Positions 27,625-36,011 of a DNA stretch of 64,000 nt are shown here, piece after piece (positions within the stretch are counted from its first letter, which is position 1; each line of letters opens with the position of its first letter). The DNA lies in NCBI RefSeq assembly GCF_000382205.1, contig NZ_KB907788.1, positions 992,001 through 1,056,000 of the forward strand. The letters are read 5' to 3'. Below the pieces are notes generated by a model. It was not told where the DNA came from and did no database searches. It saw only the letters and a program-made list of their open reading frames with translations. The stretch comes from Dyadobacter beijingensis DSM 21582 (GTDB lineage Bacteria > Bacteroidota > Bacteroidia > Cytophagales > Spirosomataceae). A program made the translations under genes and the position numbers.

Positions 27625-29832
27625 TTATTTAAGAACTGTCAGGCCGCCTTTGTAGGAGCGCTTGGTATACTGGACGACGAAATAATAGTAGCCGCCGGAG
27701 ATTTTGTCGGGGCACCAGTCGTTGGGCCTTAATTCGGAATAATACACTTGCTTGCCCCAGCGATTGAAAATCGTGATGTCCTTAAAGCGGTCTTCGCAGT
27801 TGTCGGCGGGGAGCCCCTGGAACTCGAAGCAGTCATTTTTGCCGTCGCCGTTCGGCGTGATCACGTTGGGAAATTCGGGGAATGGAGCGGAGCCATTGTC
27901 TTTGATCGTGACCTTTACGGTAGTGGTGTCGGTTGCAGCGGCGCAGCTCTTGTCCTGTGTTACGAAATCGATAAGGAAGGTTTGCTCGGGCTGGCCTTCC
28001 AGCAAGGCACATTCGGGGTTCCAGGCGTAGGGCGAGGTGACGGATTTGACGCCCGATTTCGCTTCGAAAATCATCCCGGCGCCCTTCATATCAAAGCCCC
28101 GCCCGGCGGCTGTGAGAACGATCGTATTTGTGTCGGGATCGCTCGCGAGCACATCGAAGACAATACCGGAAGCGCTGCCGATCTGGTAAGTGATCTCGGG
28201 AATGGGCAGCGAAGTTTTGACGGCCGGCGGGTTGTTGGGGGATTCGTCGACGATGAAGTAAACCGGCCTGGCGACGGGCATCGGATTACCTTCGCACCGC
28301 ATGTCCTCGACCTTGAAGTCGACGGCCAGCGTATCGCCTTTTTTGGCGTTACAAGGCGGCACCCATGTGAACTTTTGCTCGACATTGGCAGTCCCGGTCA
28401 CCGCTTTGAAATCCATGCCCACATCCGTCATATTGAAATCCTGCCCGCGGCCCGACAATGCCAGGTTATCCTTGTCGGGATCTTTGCCATACACGGTGAA
28501 CGTTACGGGCGCACCCGCGGATACGTGCACGTAATCGCTTCCGAGTGAGGTGCTTACAGCGGGCGGATTGTTCCCGCTGTTTTCCCGGCGAATGTAGATA
28601 TTCAGCGTGTCGTAAAGCGGAAACGGGCAGCTGCCGTCCTGCGCTACGAGTTCGATCTTGATCGGGCGGTTATCGTAGGTCACGAAGCATTCTTCCAGGC
28701 ATATCTGGAATTTCAGCGTGTCGTTCGGGACTTTGGTCGTGAACTGCGCCGGCAATACGGTGAAATAGTTCTTTGAATTGTTCACCGCCCGGCCATCTAC
28801 GGCCACGATCTGGTTCACCGTCGGGTCGGTAACCATAACCTCAAAGCAGTTAGGGTCCCCTTTTTTGACCGTAATGATTTGATTTTCATTATAATATGTA
28901 CTGCTTCCCTTGGGTTTGAAAAGCAGCTTCGGCGGGTCCATTTTGGGGCAATCCACTACTTTCAGCTGAAAATCGCGGGTCAGCGAACCGATTTTGACGC
29001 CCTTCCGGTATTCGTCGACCTGTACGGCAAAAACGTACAAACCCACTGCGCCGGGCGTTACCGACAGCATTCCCGTGGAGCGGTTCACTTTCAGCGGGTC
29101 GGGGCCGGGGATCATATTATCGACGGTAATGCCATTAATCCACGTCAGGCGCGGGTAGTTGGATGAGCCGCGGCCCGGCGCGCTCGGGTTGGACTTGTCG
29201 GAATAGCCTTGCATAGGCGTGATGAGCGAGTAGACGAGGCTGTCGCCGTCCGCATCGGTACCGCCGAAATTGAAGAGGAACGGCGAATTGACGCATGCAT
29301 AATCACCTTTGATTTCGGGAAAAACGGGAGAGGAGTTTTTGAAATTGGCGTTGTTTTTAAAAAGCGGGGGGAATTCGAGGTAAAAAAGGCTTCCGGCGTC
29401 ACCGGGAGCTTGAATGTTCGTGATTGTGCCGTTCCGGCAGCAGCGGTCCCACACCATATAATAGCCCTGCGGGTCGTCAAAATCGGTCGGTGTGAGGTGC
29501 AATGCGGTGCTGTAAGTGATCTGCCAGGTCTGCAATGTCGAGATTCCACAGAGCGGGTTTGCGTAGTTGACCGATTTTCGTTCTATTTTTGGGGCTTCAA
29601 GCCAGCCAATAGCCATATTGTCGCGCTTCCTGAAAACATAAATCGTGACGACCTGATCTTCTGCGCCGGGATTACCATTGAGGGCATCGAAATACATCGT
29701 GAGGCCCATGTTGTAGTTGTAGTAACTGTCCTGGTTTTGCGTGATGAAGAGCTGGCCGCCGACGATGTGGGTCGCACGGGCATCGCAAAGGGCAAACAGC
29801 ATCAGAATAAATAAGATGAACCGTTTTTTCAT
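27625..29832 (-). CDS. large secreted protein with CHU_C-type (T9SS type B) C-terminal domain
   Basis: A 735-residue secreted or surface protein. A signal peptide (MKKRFILFILMLFALCDARA) is followed by THIVGGQLFITQNQDSYYN, a start shared by many Cytophagales surface proteins. The middle has several beta-sandwich or cadherin-like units with recurring DPDxDxL/I motifs (GTDADGDSLVYSLI, GKDPDKDNLALSGRG, ASDPDTNTIVLTAAGRGF), which probably bind calcium. The end is the gliding-motility-associated C-terminal domain: FPNVITPNGDGKNDCFEF, ITIFNRWGKQVYYSE and SGGYYYFVVQYTKRSYKGGL. That tail directs export by the type IX secretion system. Function is unknown; adhesion or matrix binding is plausible. Monocistronic, with a strong terminator after it. 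Confidence 0.9.
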   Translation of the reverse strand: MKKRFILFILMLFALCDARATHIVGGQLFITQNQDSYYNYNMGLTMYFDALNGNPGAEDQVVTIYVFRKRDNMAIGWLEAPKIERKSVNYANPLCGISTLQTWQITYSTALHLTPTDFDDPQGYYMVWDRCCRNGTITNIQAPGDAGSLFYLEFPPLFKNNANFKNSSPVFPEIKGDYACVNSPFLFNFGGTDADGDSLVYSLITPMQGYSDKSNPSAPGRGSSNYPRLTWINGITVDNMIPGPDPLKVNRSTGMLSVTPGAVGLYVFAVQVDEYRKGVKIGSLTRDFQLKVVDCPKMDPPKLLFKPKGSSTYYNENQIITVKKGDPNCFEVMVTDPTVNQIVAVDGRAVNNSKNYFTVLPAQFTTKVPNDTLKFQICLEECFVTYDNRPIKIELVAQDGSCPFPLYDTLNIYIRRENSGNNPPAVSTSLGSDYVHVSAGAPVTFTVYGKDPDKDNLALSGRGQDFNMTDVGMDFKAVTGTANVEQKFTWVPPCNAKKGDTLAVDFKVEDMRCEGNPMPVARPVYFIVDESPNNPPAVKTSLPIPEITYQIGSASGIVFDVLASDPDTNTIVLTAAGRGFDMKGAGMIFEAKSGVKSVTSPYAWNPECALLEGQPEQTFLIDFVTQDKSCAAATDTTTVKVTIKDNGSAPFPEFPNVITPNGDGKNDCFEFQGLPADNCEDRFKDITIFNRWGKQVYYSELRPNDWCPDKISGGYYYFVVQYTKRSYKGGLTVLK

Positions 29833-29896
29833 GGAAATTTGCGGCAGTAAAATTGATCCGATAGGATATTGGGATTAGAAATTAAAACAGGAAATA

Positions 29897-31300
29897 ATGT
29901 CTAAGAGTAACAAGTACGAGTACGTTGAAATTACCGATTTTGCGGCAGAAGGCAAATGTATATTTAAATCGGAAGACGGCGTAATCTTTGTAGAAGGTAA
30001 TGTGGCCCCCGGTGACATCGTCGACCTTCAGGTCGTACGCACCAAGAAAAAATTGAAGGAGGCCATTGTTACCAAAATCCATTCGCAATCGGCTTTACGT
30101 ACGGAACCCTATTGCGAACATTTCACGGTTTGCGGCGGGTGTAAGTGGCAGCATATCGGCTACGAGCACCAGCTCAAATTCAAAAGGCAGCAGGTTGTGG
30201 ATCATTTTGAAAGGATAGGAAAGATCAGGAATGTTGAGATTAACGAAATCATCGCTGCCCCTAAGACGGAATACTACCGCAATAAGTTGGAATTCACTTT
30301 CTCGAACTGGCGCTGGCTTACGAAGGAACAGCTCGATTCGGGACTGCCGTTTACGAGAACTGCCCTGGGTTTTCACGTGCCCAAACGTTTCGACAAGATC
30401 TTTACCGTAGACCATTGCCACCTGCAACCCGACCCGTCGAACGCGATCCGTAACTCGCTGCACCGTTTTGGGGAGGAAAAAGGGTATCCTTATTACGACG
30501 TACGTTTTAATGTAGGCGTGCTCCGTAACCTGATCATCCGTACAGCCAATTCTGGCGACGTGATGGTGATTGTCCAATTCGGGGAGCAGAACGACGAAAT
30601 CATCGCGGAAGTGATGGAATTCCTGGCGCAAAACCATCCGGAGATCACTTCGCTGAACTATATCGTGAACCTGAAAGGCAATGACTCCTACCAGGACCAG
30701 GAGGTGATCCATTATGCGGGCGACAAGGTGGTGCGCGAAACGATGGAAGATTTGACATTCCTCGTCGGCCCGAAATCGTTTTACCAGACAAATTCGGAGC
30801 AGGCTTACCAGCTTTTCAGCGTTGCCAGAGAATACGCCCAACTGACCGGCAACGAATCCGTTTACGATCTTTATACAGGAACAGGCACCATTGCCAATTT
30901 TGTGGCGCGCAGCGCAAAGAAAGTCGTGGGGGTGGAATATGTAGAGGCCGCCGTGCAGGACGCCCGCAGAAACTCCGAATTGAACGGCATTACCAATACT
31001 TCGTTCTTCGCGGGCGACATGCGCGCGATCATGAACGAGAGCTTCCTGCAAACCCACGGCCGCCCGGACGTGATCATCACCGACCCGCCGCGCGCCGGCA
31101 TGGACGTGCCTGTGATCGAAACGATCCTCAAAGCCGCCCCGGACCGCGTCGTATATGTGAGTTGCAACACCGCCACGCAGGCGCGCGACCTGGCATTGAT
31201 GGCCGAGGATTATGAGGTAACCCGCGTGCAGCCGGTGGATATGTTCCCGAACACGCACCATGTGGAGAATGTGGCGCTATTGGTTCGCAAGCAGGGGTAA
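29897..31300 (+). CDS. rlmD: 23S rRNA (uracil-1939-C5)-methyltransferase-type enzyme (TrmA/RlmD family)
   Basis: A 467-residue SAM-dependent RNA uracil-C5 methyltransferase. An N-terminal TRAM domain (ITDFAAEGKCIFKSEDGVIF) is followed by an iron-sulfur motif with Cys73, Cys79, Cys82 (YCEHFTVCGGCKW) and Cys174 (VDHCHLQ). The first three have the spacing of E. coli RlmD (RumA). The Rossmann part has the SAM loop VYDLYTGTGTIANFVA, the DPPRAGMD motif and the nucleophile Cys423 in VYVSCNTATQARDLA. The end is PNTHHVENVALL with the catalytic-site Glu. Bacteroidota often carry one such enzyme, so whether it acts on U1939, U747 or both is uncertain. Divergent from the CHU_C gene. Confidence 0.92.
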   Translation: MSKSNKYEYVEITDFAAEGKCIFKSEDGVIFVEGNVAPGDIVDLQVVRTKKKLKEAIVTKIHSQSALRTEPYCEHFTVCGGCKWQHIGYEHQLKFKRQQVVDHFERIGKIRNVEINEIIAAPKTEYYRNKLEFTFSNWRWLTKEQLDSGLPFTRTALGFHVPKRFDKIFTVDHCHLQPDPSNAIRNSLHRFGEEKGYPYYDVRFNVGVLRNLIIRTANSGDVMVIVQFGEQNDEIIAEVMEFLAQNHPEITSLNYIVNLKGNDSYQDQEVIHYAGDKVVRETMEDLTFLVGPKSFYQTNSEQAYQLFSVAREYAQLTGNESVYDLYTGTGTIANFVARSAKKVVGVEYVEAAVQDARRNSELNGITNTSFFAGDMRAIMNESFLQTHGRPDVIITDPPRAGMDVPVIETILKAAPDRVVYVSCNTATQARDLALMAEDYEVTRVQPVDMFPNTHHVENVALLVRKQG

Positions 31301-31319
31301 GCCCCTGCCTGCGAATGCG

Positions 31320-31790
31320 TTATTGAGGATTTTTATACTTGTAATAAGTCCAGATGGAATCGGCGGCGGGGTTATACTCGCCGTCCATTACTTCGCTGGT
31401 GATAAGTCTGGGTTTATTCTCTTCCAGATCTTCTATGGTGATGCGGATGCTGATGATGTTCCATTTGGGATCACGACCTTGGTATACCCTATGTGGAGAT
31501 TCTTCTTCTCCCGTCCCCGGTAGCCTTTTCGTGACCTTTTTGAACATCACAGCGGTAACTTTGCCGTCGTCTTCCACTGTCAGCGAGTCAAGCCCAGTAA
31601 ATATGAGCTTGCGGGTATTCAAACTGTTGTAGTACTCGTTGTAGTTCGATTTTCGATGAAATCGTCGCTCTGCTTCATAGGTGGTTCTTTGAGTCATGGA
31701 GCTAATGACCCGCCCGTATTTGTAATCACATCCTGACATTGAGATGCATACGAGACATGCGAGGTATTTGATTTCAACCTTCATGATCAT
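31320..31790 (-). CDS. small lipoprotein coupled to the C10 protease gene
   Basis: A protein of about 156 residues that I do not recognise. The start is ATG 31790, whose ATGA overlaps the protease stop codon (31787-31789); ATG 31784 is the alternative (MKVEIKYLACLVCISMSGCD). A signal peptide with lipobox SMSGC predicts an outer or inner membrane lipoprotein. The mature part is basic and aromatic-rich early on (TTYEAERRFHRKSNYNEYYN) and then shows beta-type repeats (KLIFTGLDSLTVEDDGKVTA, NIISIRITIEDLEENKPRLI). The stop-start overlap implies translational coupling to the protease. Some Bacteroides C10 protease genes have small inhibitor genes beside them, so a protease inhibitor or partner is a fair but unproven guess. 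Confidence 0.75.
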   Translation of the reverse strand: MIMKVEIKYLACLVCISMSGCDYKYGRVISSMTQRTTYEAERRFHRKSNYNEYYNSLNTRKLIFTGLDSLTVEDDGKVTAVMFKKVTKRLPGTGEEESPHRVYQGRDPKWNIISIRITIEDLEENKPRLITSEVMDGEYNPAADSIWTYYKYKNPQ

Positions 31791-33076
31791 TTACGCATTC
31801 CGTAAGTTACATTCAAATATGTATCATAGTTATGGCCGTCTCCTACGAAGTTTCCCAAGGCGTACCAGTTATCATCGTCATCTCCCCAGCCCCAGTTGAG
31901 ATAATACATGTTATAGGTCCAGGCCATGCAGGTAGGGTACCCATTCAATTCGACGACGCCATGAAGTACCGTTTCCTGGATACCAGCTATCACCCAAATA
32001 TGCCAGTTTTGAAATCCAAGAAATTGATTGGTACCGTCCATAATCACCGGATGGCCGGTCATTAGTTCGCCTTTGACATTATCCATCACGCTGCTAAATG
32101 CAGCCCTTTTCCCCGGATTAGAATAACCTGCGGCTTGAAATGCGGTTTTGATATTCTCCCGCCAGGTAAATGTGTTACAGCCAGCAATGTTGTAGTTCGA
32201 TCCCGCGTACATTCCCGCCACACGGATCATATTTGCGATCTGTTGATCGGCCGGGAGGTTCGATGTGCACGCATTGGTTGAGATCGTATTGTTTAATGGA
32301 AAATTGTAGTTGGTAACCGGGCCGGGTGCTATCGAATATGTTGCTGGTTTTTGATTGCATGGGGCGTTCCAAACTTGTGCTATGGCGACCGCGCCGCAAC
32401 CGGCATTGGCGGTAGAGCAACCGTCGCAGGATTTCGATGGGCAATACATACTATATGCCTCCGTAGACCTCCAATGCGAAGTAATCAGCATCCCGCTGCT
32501 GTAATACGTATCCTGCGGGCAGTCAGTCGGATCGATCGGCTCCTGGTCGGTCGTTCGGCCGCCCGTCAGCGGGGTTCCTTCGGCTAGTTTGCGCCACATG
32601 AGTTCCACTCCCTTTTCCGGCGTGGCTACTTCTTTTTTGCCGGCTTCTACTTCTAGTTTTACGTGTTCGATCCAGATGCGTGGACCGGGGTTTTCGCCGT
32701 CGGGGTTGAATGTGCCGCTGTCGCCTTTTGCGAGAATGGGGATCACGCGCCGGTCGCCGGCGATGATCACGAAGCCTGCGTCCGGATGCGTATCCGACTC
32801 GAAATGAATGATATGCATGAGCGGGTTGCCTTCATCGTCATCCAAAGTGCGGATGCTTTTGATCCTTTTCGTCGGGCCGGTGGCTGTCGCGGAAGTTCTG
32901 GACGCGGCGTTTTCTGTGGTGGACAGGTCGCCGGACGCCAGTTTCTGTGCTTCTTTTGCTGTGACTACTAATGCGTTGGCTTGCGCTTCGGGCGCGGGTG
33001 AACTTGTTTCCTGCCGACATTGAAAGAGCGCGCAGGCGGCCAGGATGGCCAGGAGTATTTTGTTGATGTGTTTCAT
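31787..33076 (-). CDS. C10 (streptopain-type) cysteine protease, predicted lipoprotein
   Basis: A 429-residue papain-fold protease related to SpeB. The signal peptide ends in LFQC (Cys20), so it should be lipid-anchored. Residues about 35-150 look like the inhibitory propeptide (LVVTAKEAQKLASG, HIIHFESDTHPDAGFVIIAG, RVIPILAKGDSG). The mature enzyme has Cys227 in NAGCGAVAIAQVWN, His359 in NWHIWVIAG and the oxyanion/Trp region LNWGWGDDDDNWYALG. Active-site residues are present, so activity is likely. A Cys-rich stretch (YCPSKSCDGCSTANAGC) precedes the nucleophile. The coupled small lipoprotein follows directly. The start ATG 33076 is 120 bases from the dnaB stop, and both genes are on the minus strand. 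Confidence 0.9.
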   Translation of the reverse strand: MKHINKILLAILAACALFQCRQETSSPAPEAQANALVVTAKEAQKLASGDLSTTENAASRTSATATGPTKRIKSIRTLDDDEGNPLMHIIHFESDTHPDAGFVIIAGDRRVIPILAKGDSGTFNPDGENPGPRIWIEHVKLEVEAGKKEVATPEKGVELMWRKLAEGTPLTGGRTTDQEPIDPTDCPQDTYYSSGMLITSHWRSTEAYSMYCPSKSCDGCSTANAGCGAVAIAQVWNAPCNQKPATYSIAPGPVTNYNFPLNNTISTNACTSNLPADQQIANMIRVAGMYAGSNYNIAGCNTFTWRENIKTAFQAAGYSNPGKRAAFSSVMDNVKGELMTGHPVIMDGTNQFLGFQNWHIWVIAGIQETVLHGVVELNGYPTCMAWTYNMYYLNWGWGDDDDNWYALGNFVGDGHNYDTYLNVTYGMRK

Positions 33077-33196
33077 TTAGATAGCCTGTTTAAATGGAAG
33101 ACTATCCAAATGAATATGGTACAAAAGGGTGCTGCCTAATCCGATTATCAGGCGGCTTCGGGCAAATGTACAAACGGTTACTTTACACTTTTTACA

Positions 33197-34816
33197 TTAG
33201 AAAGGCGGCTCGCTGTCAGGACCTTTGTAATCGAAATTGCTCAGGTCGTTGGCGCGGCTGCGGAGCGTTCCGCCCATCGGTGGGGCGGTCGGCTTAGCCT
33301 GGCTTTCGAACGAGGAGATCGGGTTCGAGGTCTGGATCGGCCGGTCGATCGAGAATGGGGCTGGTGTGAAGCCTGAATCGAGGTCGGCGAATTTCGTGTA
33401 TTTACCGATAAACCGCAGCTGAATGGTATCCAGCGAACCGGCCCGGTTTTTAGCCAGGATCACTTCACCCACACCCGCTACCGAATTACCCGCTTCATCT
33501 TCCGTAATGCCATAGTATTCAGGTCGGTACAGAAATATTACCATATCCGCATCCTGCTCGATCGACCCGGATTCCCTCAAATCGGAGAGCTGCGGACGCT
33601 TTTCTCCCCCCCGCGTTTCCACGGCCCGGCTCAGCTGCGACAGCGCGATTACCGGCACATCGAGTTCCTTGGCGAGGTTTTTCAACGACCGTGAGATCAT
33701 CGCAATCTCCTGTTCACGGTTACCGGGGCTTTTGCCACCCGTATCGCCGGTCATCAGCTGCAAGTAGTCGATTACGATCATCTGAATGTCGTGCTGGGCT
33801 TTCAAGCGGCGGCATTTGGCGCGTAGTTCGAGTACCGAAAGGGCAGGGGTGTCGTCGATGTAGATCGGCGCATTGGTCAGGCGGTGAATGCGGTGGTGGA
33901 GCTGCTCCCATTCGTGCGGGGCGAGGCTTCCTTTCCGTATTTTTTCACTATCTATCTCTGCCTCAGCGGAAATCAAACGATTCACCAGCTGTACCGACGA
34001 CATCTCCAAAGAGAAGATCGCTACGGGAATGTTAAAATCCACCGCGGCATTCCGAAGGGAGGATACGACGAATGCCGTTTTACCCATACCGGGACGTGCC
34101 GCGAGGATCATCAATTCCGTTTTCTGCCAGCCCGAAGTAAGCCTGTCGAGCGCGCTGAAACCGGATGGTACGCCGGTAAGGCCGTCCTTATTGTTCTTTT
34201 TTTGGTCGAGTTCGGCCAGCGCCTGGCGCATGAGCGCACCCATGTCGGCGTAGTTTTTCTTGATATTGGATTCCGAAATCTCGAAAAGCGATTGTTCCGT
34301 TTTGTCGAGCAGGCGGAAAACGTCGGTTGTATCTTCAAAAGCGTCGCGCTGGATTTCGGAAGCTACCTTAATGAGCTCTCGCTTAATGTAGGCCTGCGAA
34401 ATGATGCGTGCATGGAATTCGATGTTGGCGGCGGAGTTGACCTTGCTGGTCAGCTCCATAATGTAGGAAGCGCCGCCCACCAGTTCGAGCTCGCCGGTAC
34501 TTCGCAGTTTGGATGTAACCGTAAGCATATCGATCGGTTCCGAATCGGCGAAAAGCGTCACGATCGCCGTATAGATGCGGACGTGTGACTCCTTGTAAAA
34601 ACTATCCGGACGGAGGATGTCCGCCACCGCCGTAAGCGCGTCCTTTTCGATCATCAATGCGCCTAAAACCGCCTCTTCCAGATCGATGGCCTGAGGGGGT
34701 AACTTGCTGAAATTCTGATCGTTGGATGGCGTACGGGGAGCGAATGCGCGCTTGGTTCCGTTGCCGGTTTTGGAGCCGCTCCGGGGGTAGTTGTTGGGTG
34801 CCTTTTCGTTTTCCAT
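33197..34816 (-). CDS. dnaB: replicative DNA helicase DnaB
   Basis: The hexameric replication-fork helicase, 539 residues. The N-terminal domain starts after a 40-residue basic tail (LPPQAIDLEEAVLGALMIEK). The RecA-like C-terminal domain has Walker A ARPGMGKTAFV, Walker B MIVIDYLQLM and the conserved LSQLSRAVETRGGEKRPQLS followed by DLRESGSIEQDADMVIFLYR. There is no intein at the usual Walker A or DLRES sites. The C-terminal tail beyond FRFIGKYTKF-like residues is Pro/Ser-rich and variable, as is common in Bacteroidota. The start ATG 34816 is supported by the long frame. A -7 promoter match lies only 8 bases before it. Confidence 0.97.
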   Translation of the reverse strand: MENEKAPNNYPRSGSKTGNGTKRAFAPRTPSNDQNFSKLPPQAIDLEEAVLGALMIEKDALTAVADILRPDSFYKESHVRIYTAIVTLFADSEPIDMLTVTSKLRSTGELELVGGASYIMELTSKVNSAANIEFHARIISQAYIKRELIKVASEIQRDAFEDTTDVFRLLDKTEQSLFEISESNIKKNYADMGALMRQALAELDQKKNNKDGLTGVPSGFSALDRLTSGWQKTELMILAARPGMGKTAFVVSSLRNAAVDFNIPVAIFSLEMSSVQLVNRLISAEAEIDSEKIRKGSLAPHEWEQLHHRIHRLTNAPIYIDDTPALSVLELRAKCRRLKAQHDIQMIVIDYLQLMTGDTGGKSPGNREQEIAMISRSLKNLAKELDVPVIALSQLSRAVETRGGEKRPQLSDLRESGSIEQDADMVIFLYRPEYYGITEDEAGNSVAGVGEVILAKNRAGSLDTIQLRFIGKYTKFADLDSGFTPAPFSIDRPIQTSNPISSFESQAKPTAPPMGGTLRSRANDLSNFDYKGPDSEPPF

Positions 34817-34823
34817 GTTAAGA

Positions 34824-34831
34824 CAAAGTTA
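34824..34831 (-). promoter_or_regulatory. candidate -7 element immediately upstream of dnaB
   Basis: On the minus strand this reads TAACTTTG, an exact TAnnTTTG match, ending 8 bases before the dnaB ATG. If used, transcription would start within a few bases of the start codon and give a nearly leaderless mRNA. No clear -33 element is present, so a chance match is possible. Confidence 0.35.
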
Positions 34832-35063
34832 ATCATTGGAGGCCTTCGACGAAAGCGGCGGGGGAGAGTTTGGCGTATTAATTTTTTTTCTGCCGCACGA
34901 CATTTTTGTGCGTGTCTGATAATGAAAGACTTGGTCGGAAAAGAGTTATTTTTTGGCTTCGGGTGAGGTCGAATAATTGTTTTTTCGACGATTATGTTTT
35001 ACAAATGTTGGTTATTATTACTAAATTTTACAAACAATAGACAAACACTAAACACTGATTCAT

Positions 35064-36011
35064 TTGCTGGAAAAAATCATCACGCTCGAAGACGTATCCA
35101 TGGTCGATTTTCTCGGGATCCACAACTCGAACATCAAGGAAGTCGCCGCCGCTTTCCCCGAAAGTAAAATCATTTCACGCGGAAACGAGATCCGCATCCA
35201 GGGGACTGCCCCCGAAATTATCCGAATCACTGATGTAATCGACTCGCTTCTGGCGCATTACCAGAAGTATGGAAAAATAACAAACGACAACGTGAAGGGC
35301 TACCTGAACGGCATCGCCAAAATGCCCGTCGCAAGCGGCGAGGATGACGACGATGTGATCCTTTACGGCAGCAAGGGCCTCGTTGTCAAAGCCAAAACCC
35401 CCAACCAGAAGCTGCTCGTCGAGCAGGCTGCGAAATTCGACCTCGTGTTTGCGATCGGTCCGGCCGGTACCGGTAAAACCTACACCGCCGTTGCGATCGC
35501 GGTAAAGGCACTGAAAAACAAGGAGGTACGAAAAATTATCATTACCCGGCCGGCCGTGGAAGCCGGGGAGAACCTGGGTTTTTTGCCGGGCGACCTGAAA
35601 GAAAAGATCGACCCGTACCTGCGCCCGATCTATGATGCGCTCGACGATATGATCGCGCCGGAAAAACTGAAACTGTACCTGGAAAGCCGGGTGATCGAAA
35701 TTGCACCGCTCGCGTACATGCGGGGGCGTACGCTGAACAACGCATTCATCCTGCTGGACGAGGCGCAAAACACAACGCCGATGCAAATGAAGATGTTCCT
35801 CACCCGGATGGGCCCGAGCTCGAAGGCGATCATCACCGGTGATAAGTCGCAGATTGACCTCCCTAAGAACCTGAAATCGGGCCTGATCGACTCGCTGACG
35901 GTTTTGAAAGGCATTAAAGGGATCAGTTTTGTGGAACTCGACGGATCGGACGTTGTGCGGCACCGCCTCGTGAAGGACATTCTTGCTGCCTATGAAAAAT
36001 CGGAGAAATAG
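35064..36011 (+). CDS. PhoH family ATPase
   Basis: A 315-residue cytosolic P-loop ATPase of the PhoH group, implicated by family in RNA metabolism under stress. I use a TTG start at 35064, giving MLEKIITLEDVSMVDFLGIH, which matches the usual Bacteroidota N-terminus. The first ATG (35100) would cut off that conserved stretch. A KH-like N-terminal region (ESKIISRGNEIRIQGTAPEI) precedes the ATPase domain with Walker A IGPAGTGKTYTAVAIAVKAL, ITRPAVEAGENLGFLPGDL, Walker B AFILLDEAQNTTPMQMKMFL and sensor MGPSSKAIITGDKSQIDLP. Its end overlaps the next gene by 20 bases. Divergent from dnaB, with a 247-base A+T-rich gap between. Confidence 0.92.
   Translation: MLEKIITLEDVSMVDFLGIHNSNIKEVAAAFPESKIISRGNEIRIQGTAPEIIRITDVIDSLLAHYQKYGKITNDNVKGYLNGIAKMPVASGEDDDDVILYGSKGLVVKAKTPNQKLLVEQAAKFDLVFAIGPAGTGKTYTAVAIAVKALKNKEVRKIIITRPAVEAGENLGFLPGDLKEKIDPYLRPIYDALDDMIAPEKLKLYLESRVIEIAPLAYMRGRTLNNAFILLDEAQNTTPMQMKMFLTRMGPSSKAIITGDKSQIDLPKNLKSGLIDSLTVLKGIKGISFVELDGSDVVRHRLVKDILAAYEKSEK

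Noticed and set aside
30095..31261. 388-codon minus frame opposite rlmD
   Set aside because: Composition is typical of an antisense shadow; the sense frame has the iron-sulfur cysteines and catalytic cysteine.
33197..34816. Possible intein in dnaB
   Set aside because: The Walker A and DLRES regions are continuous and the length is normal for a Bacteroidota DnaB.
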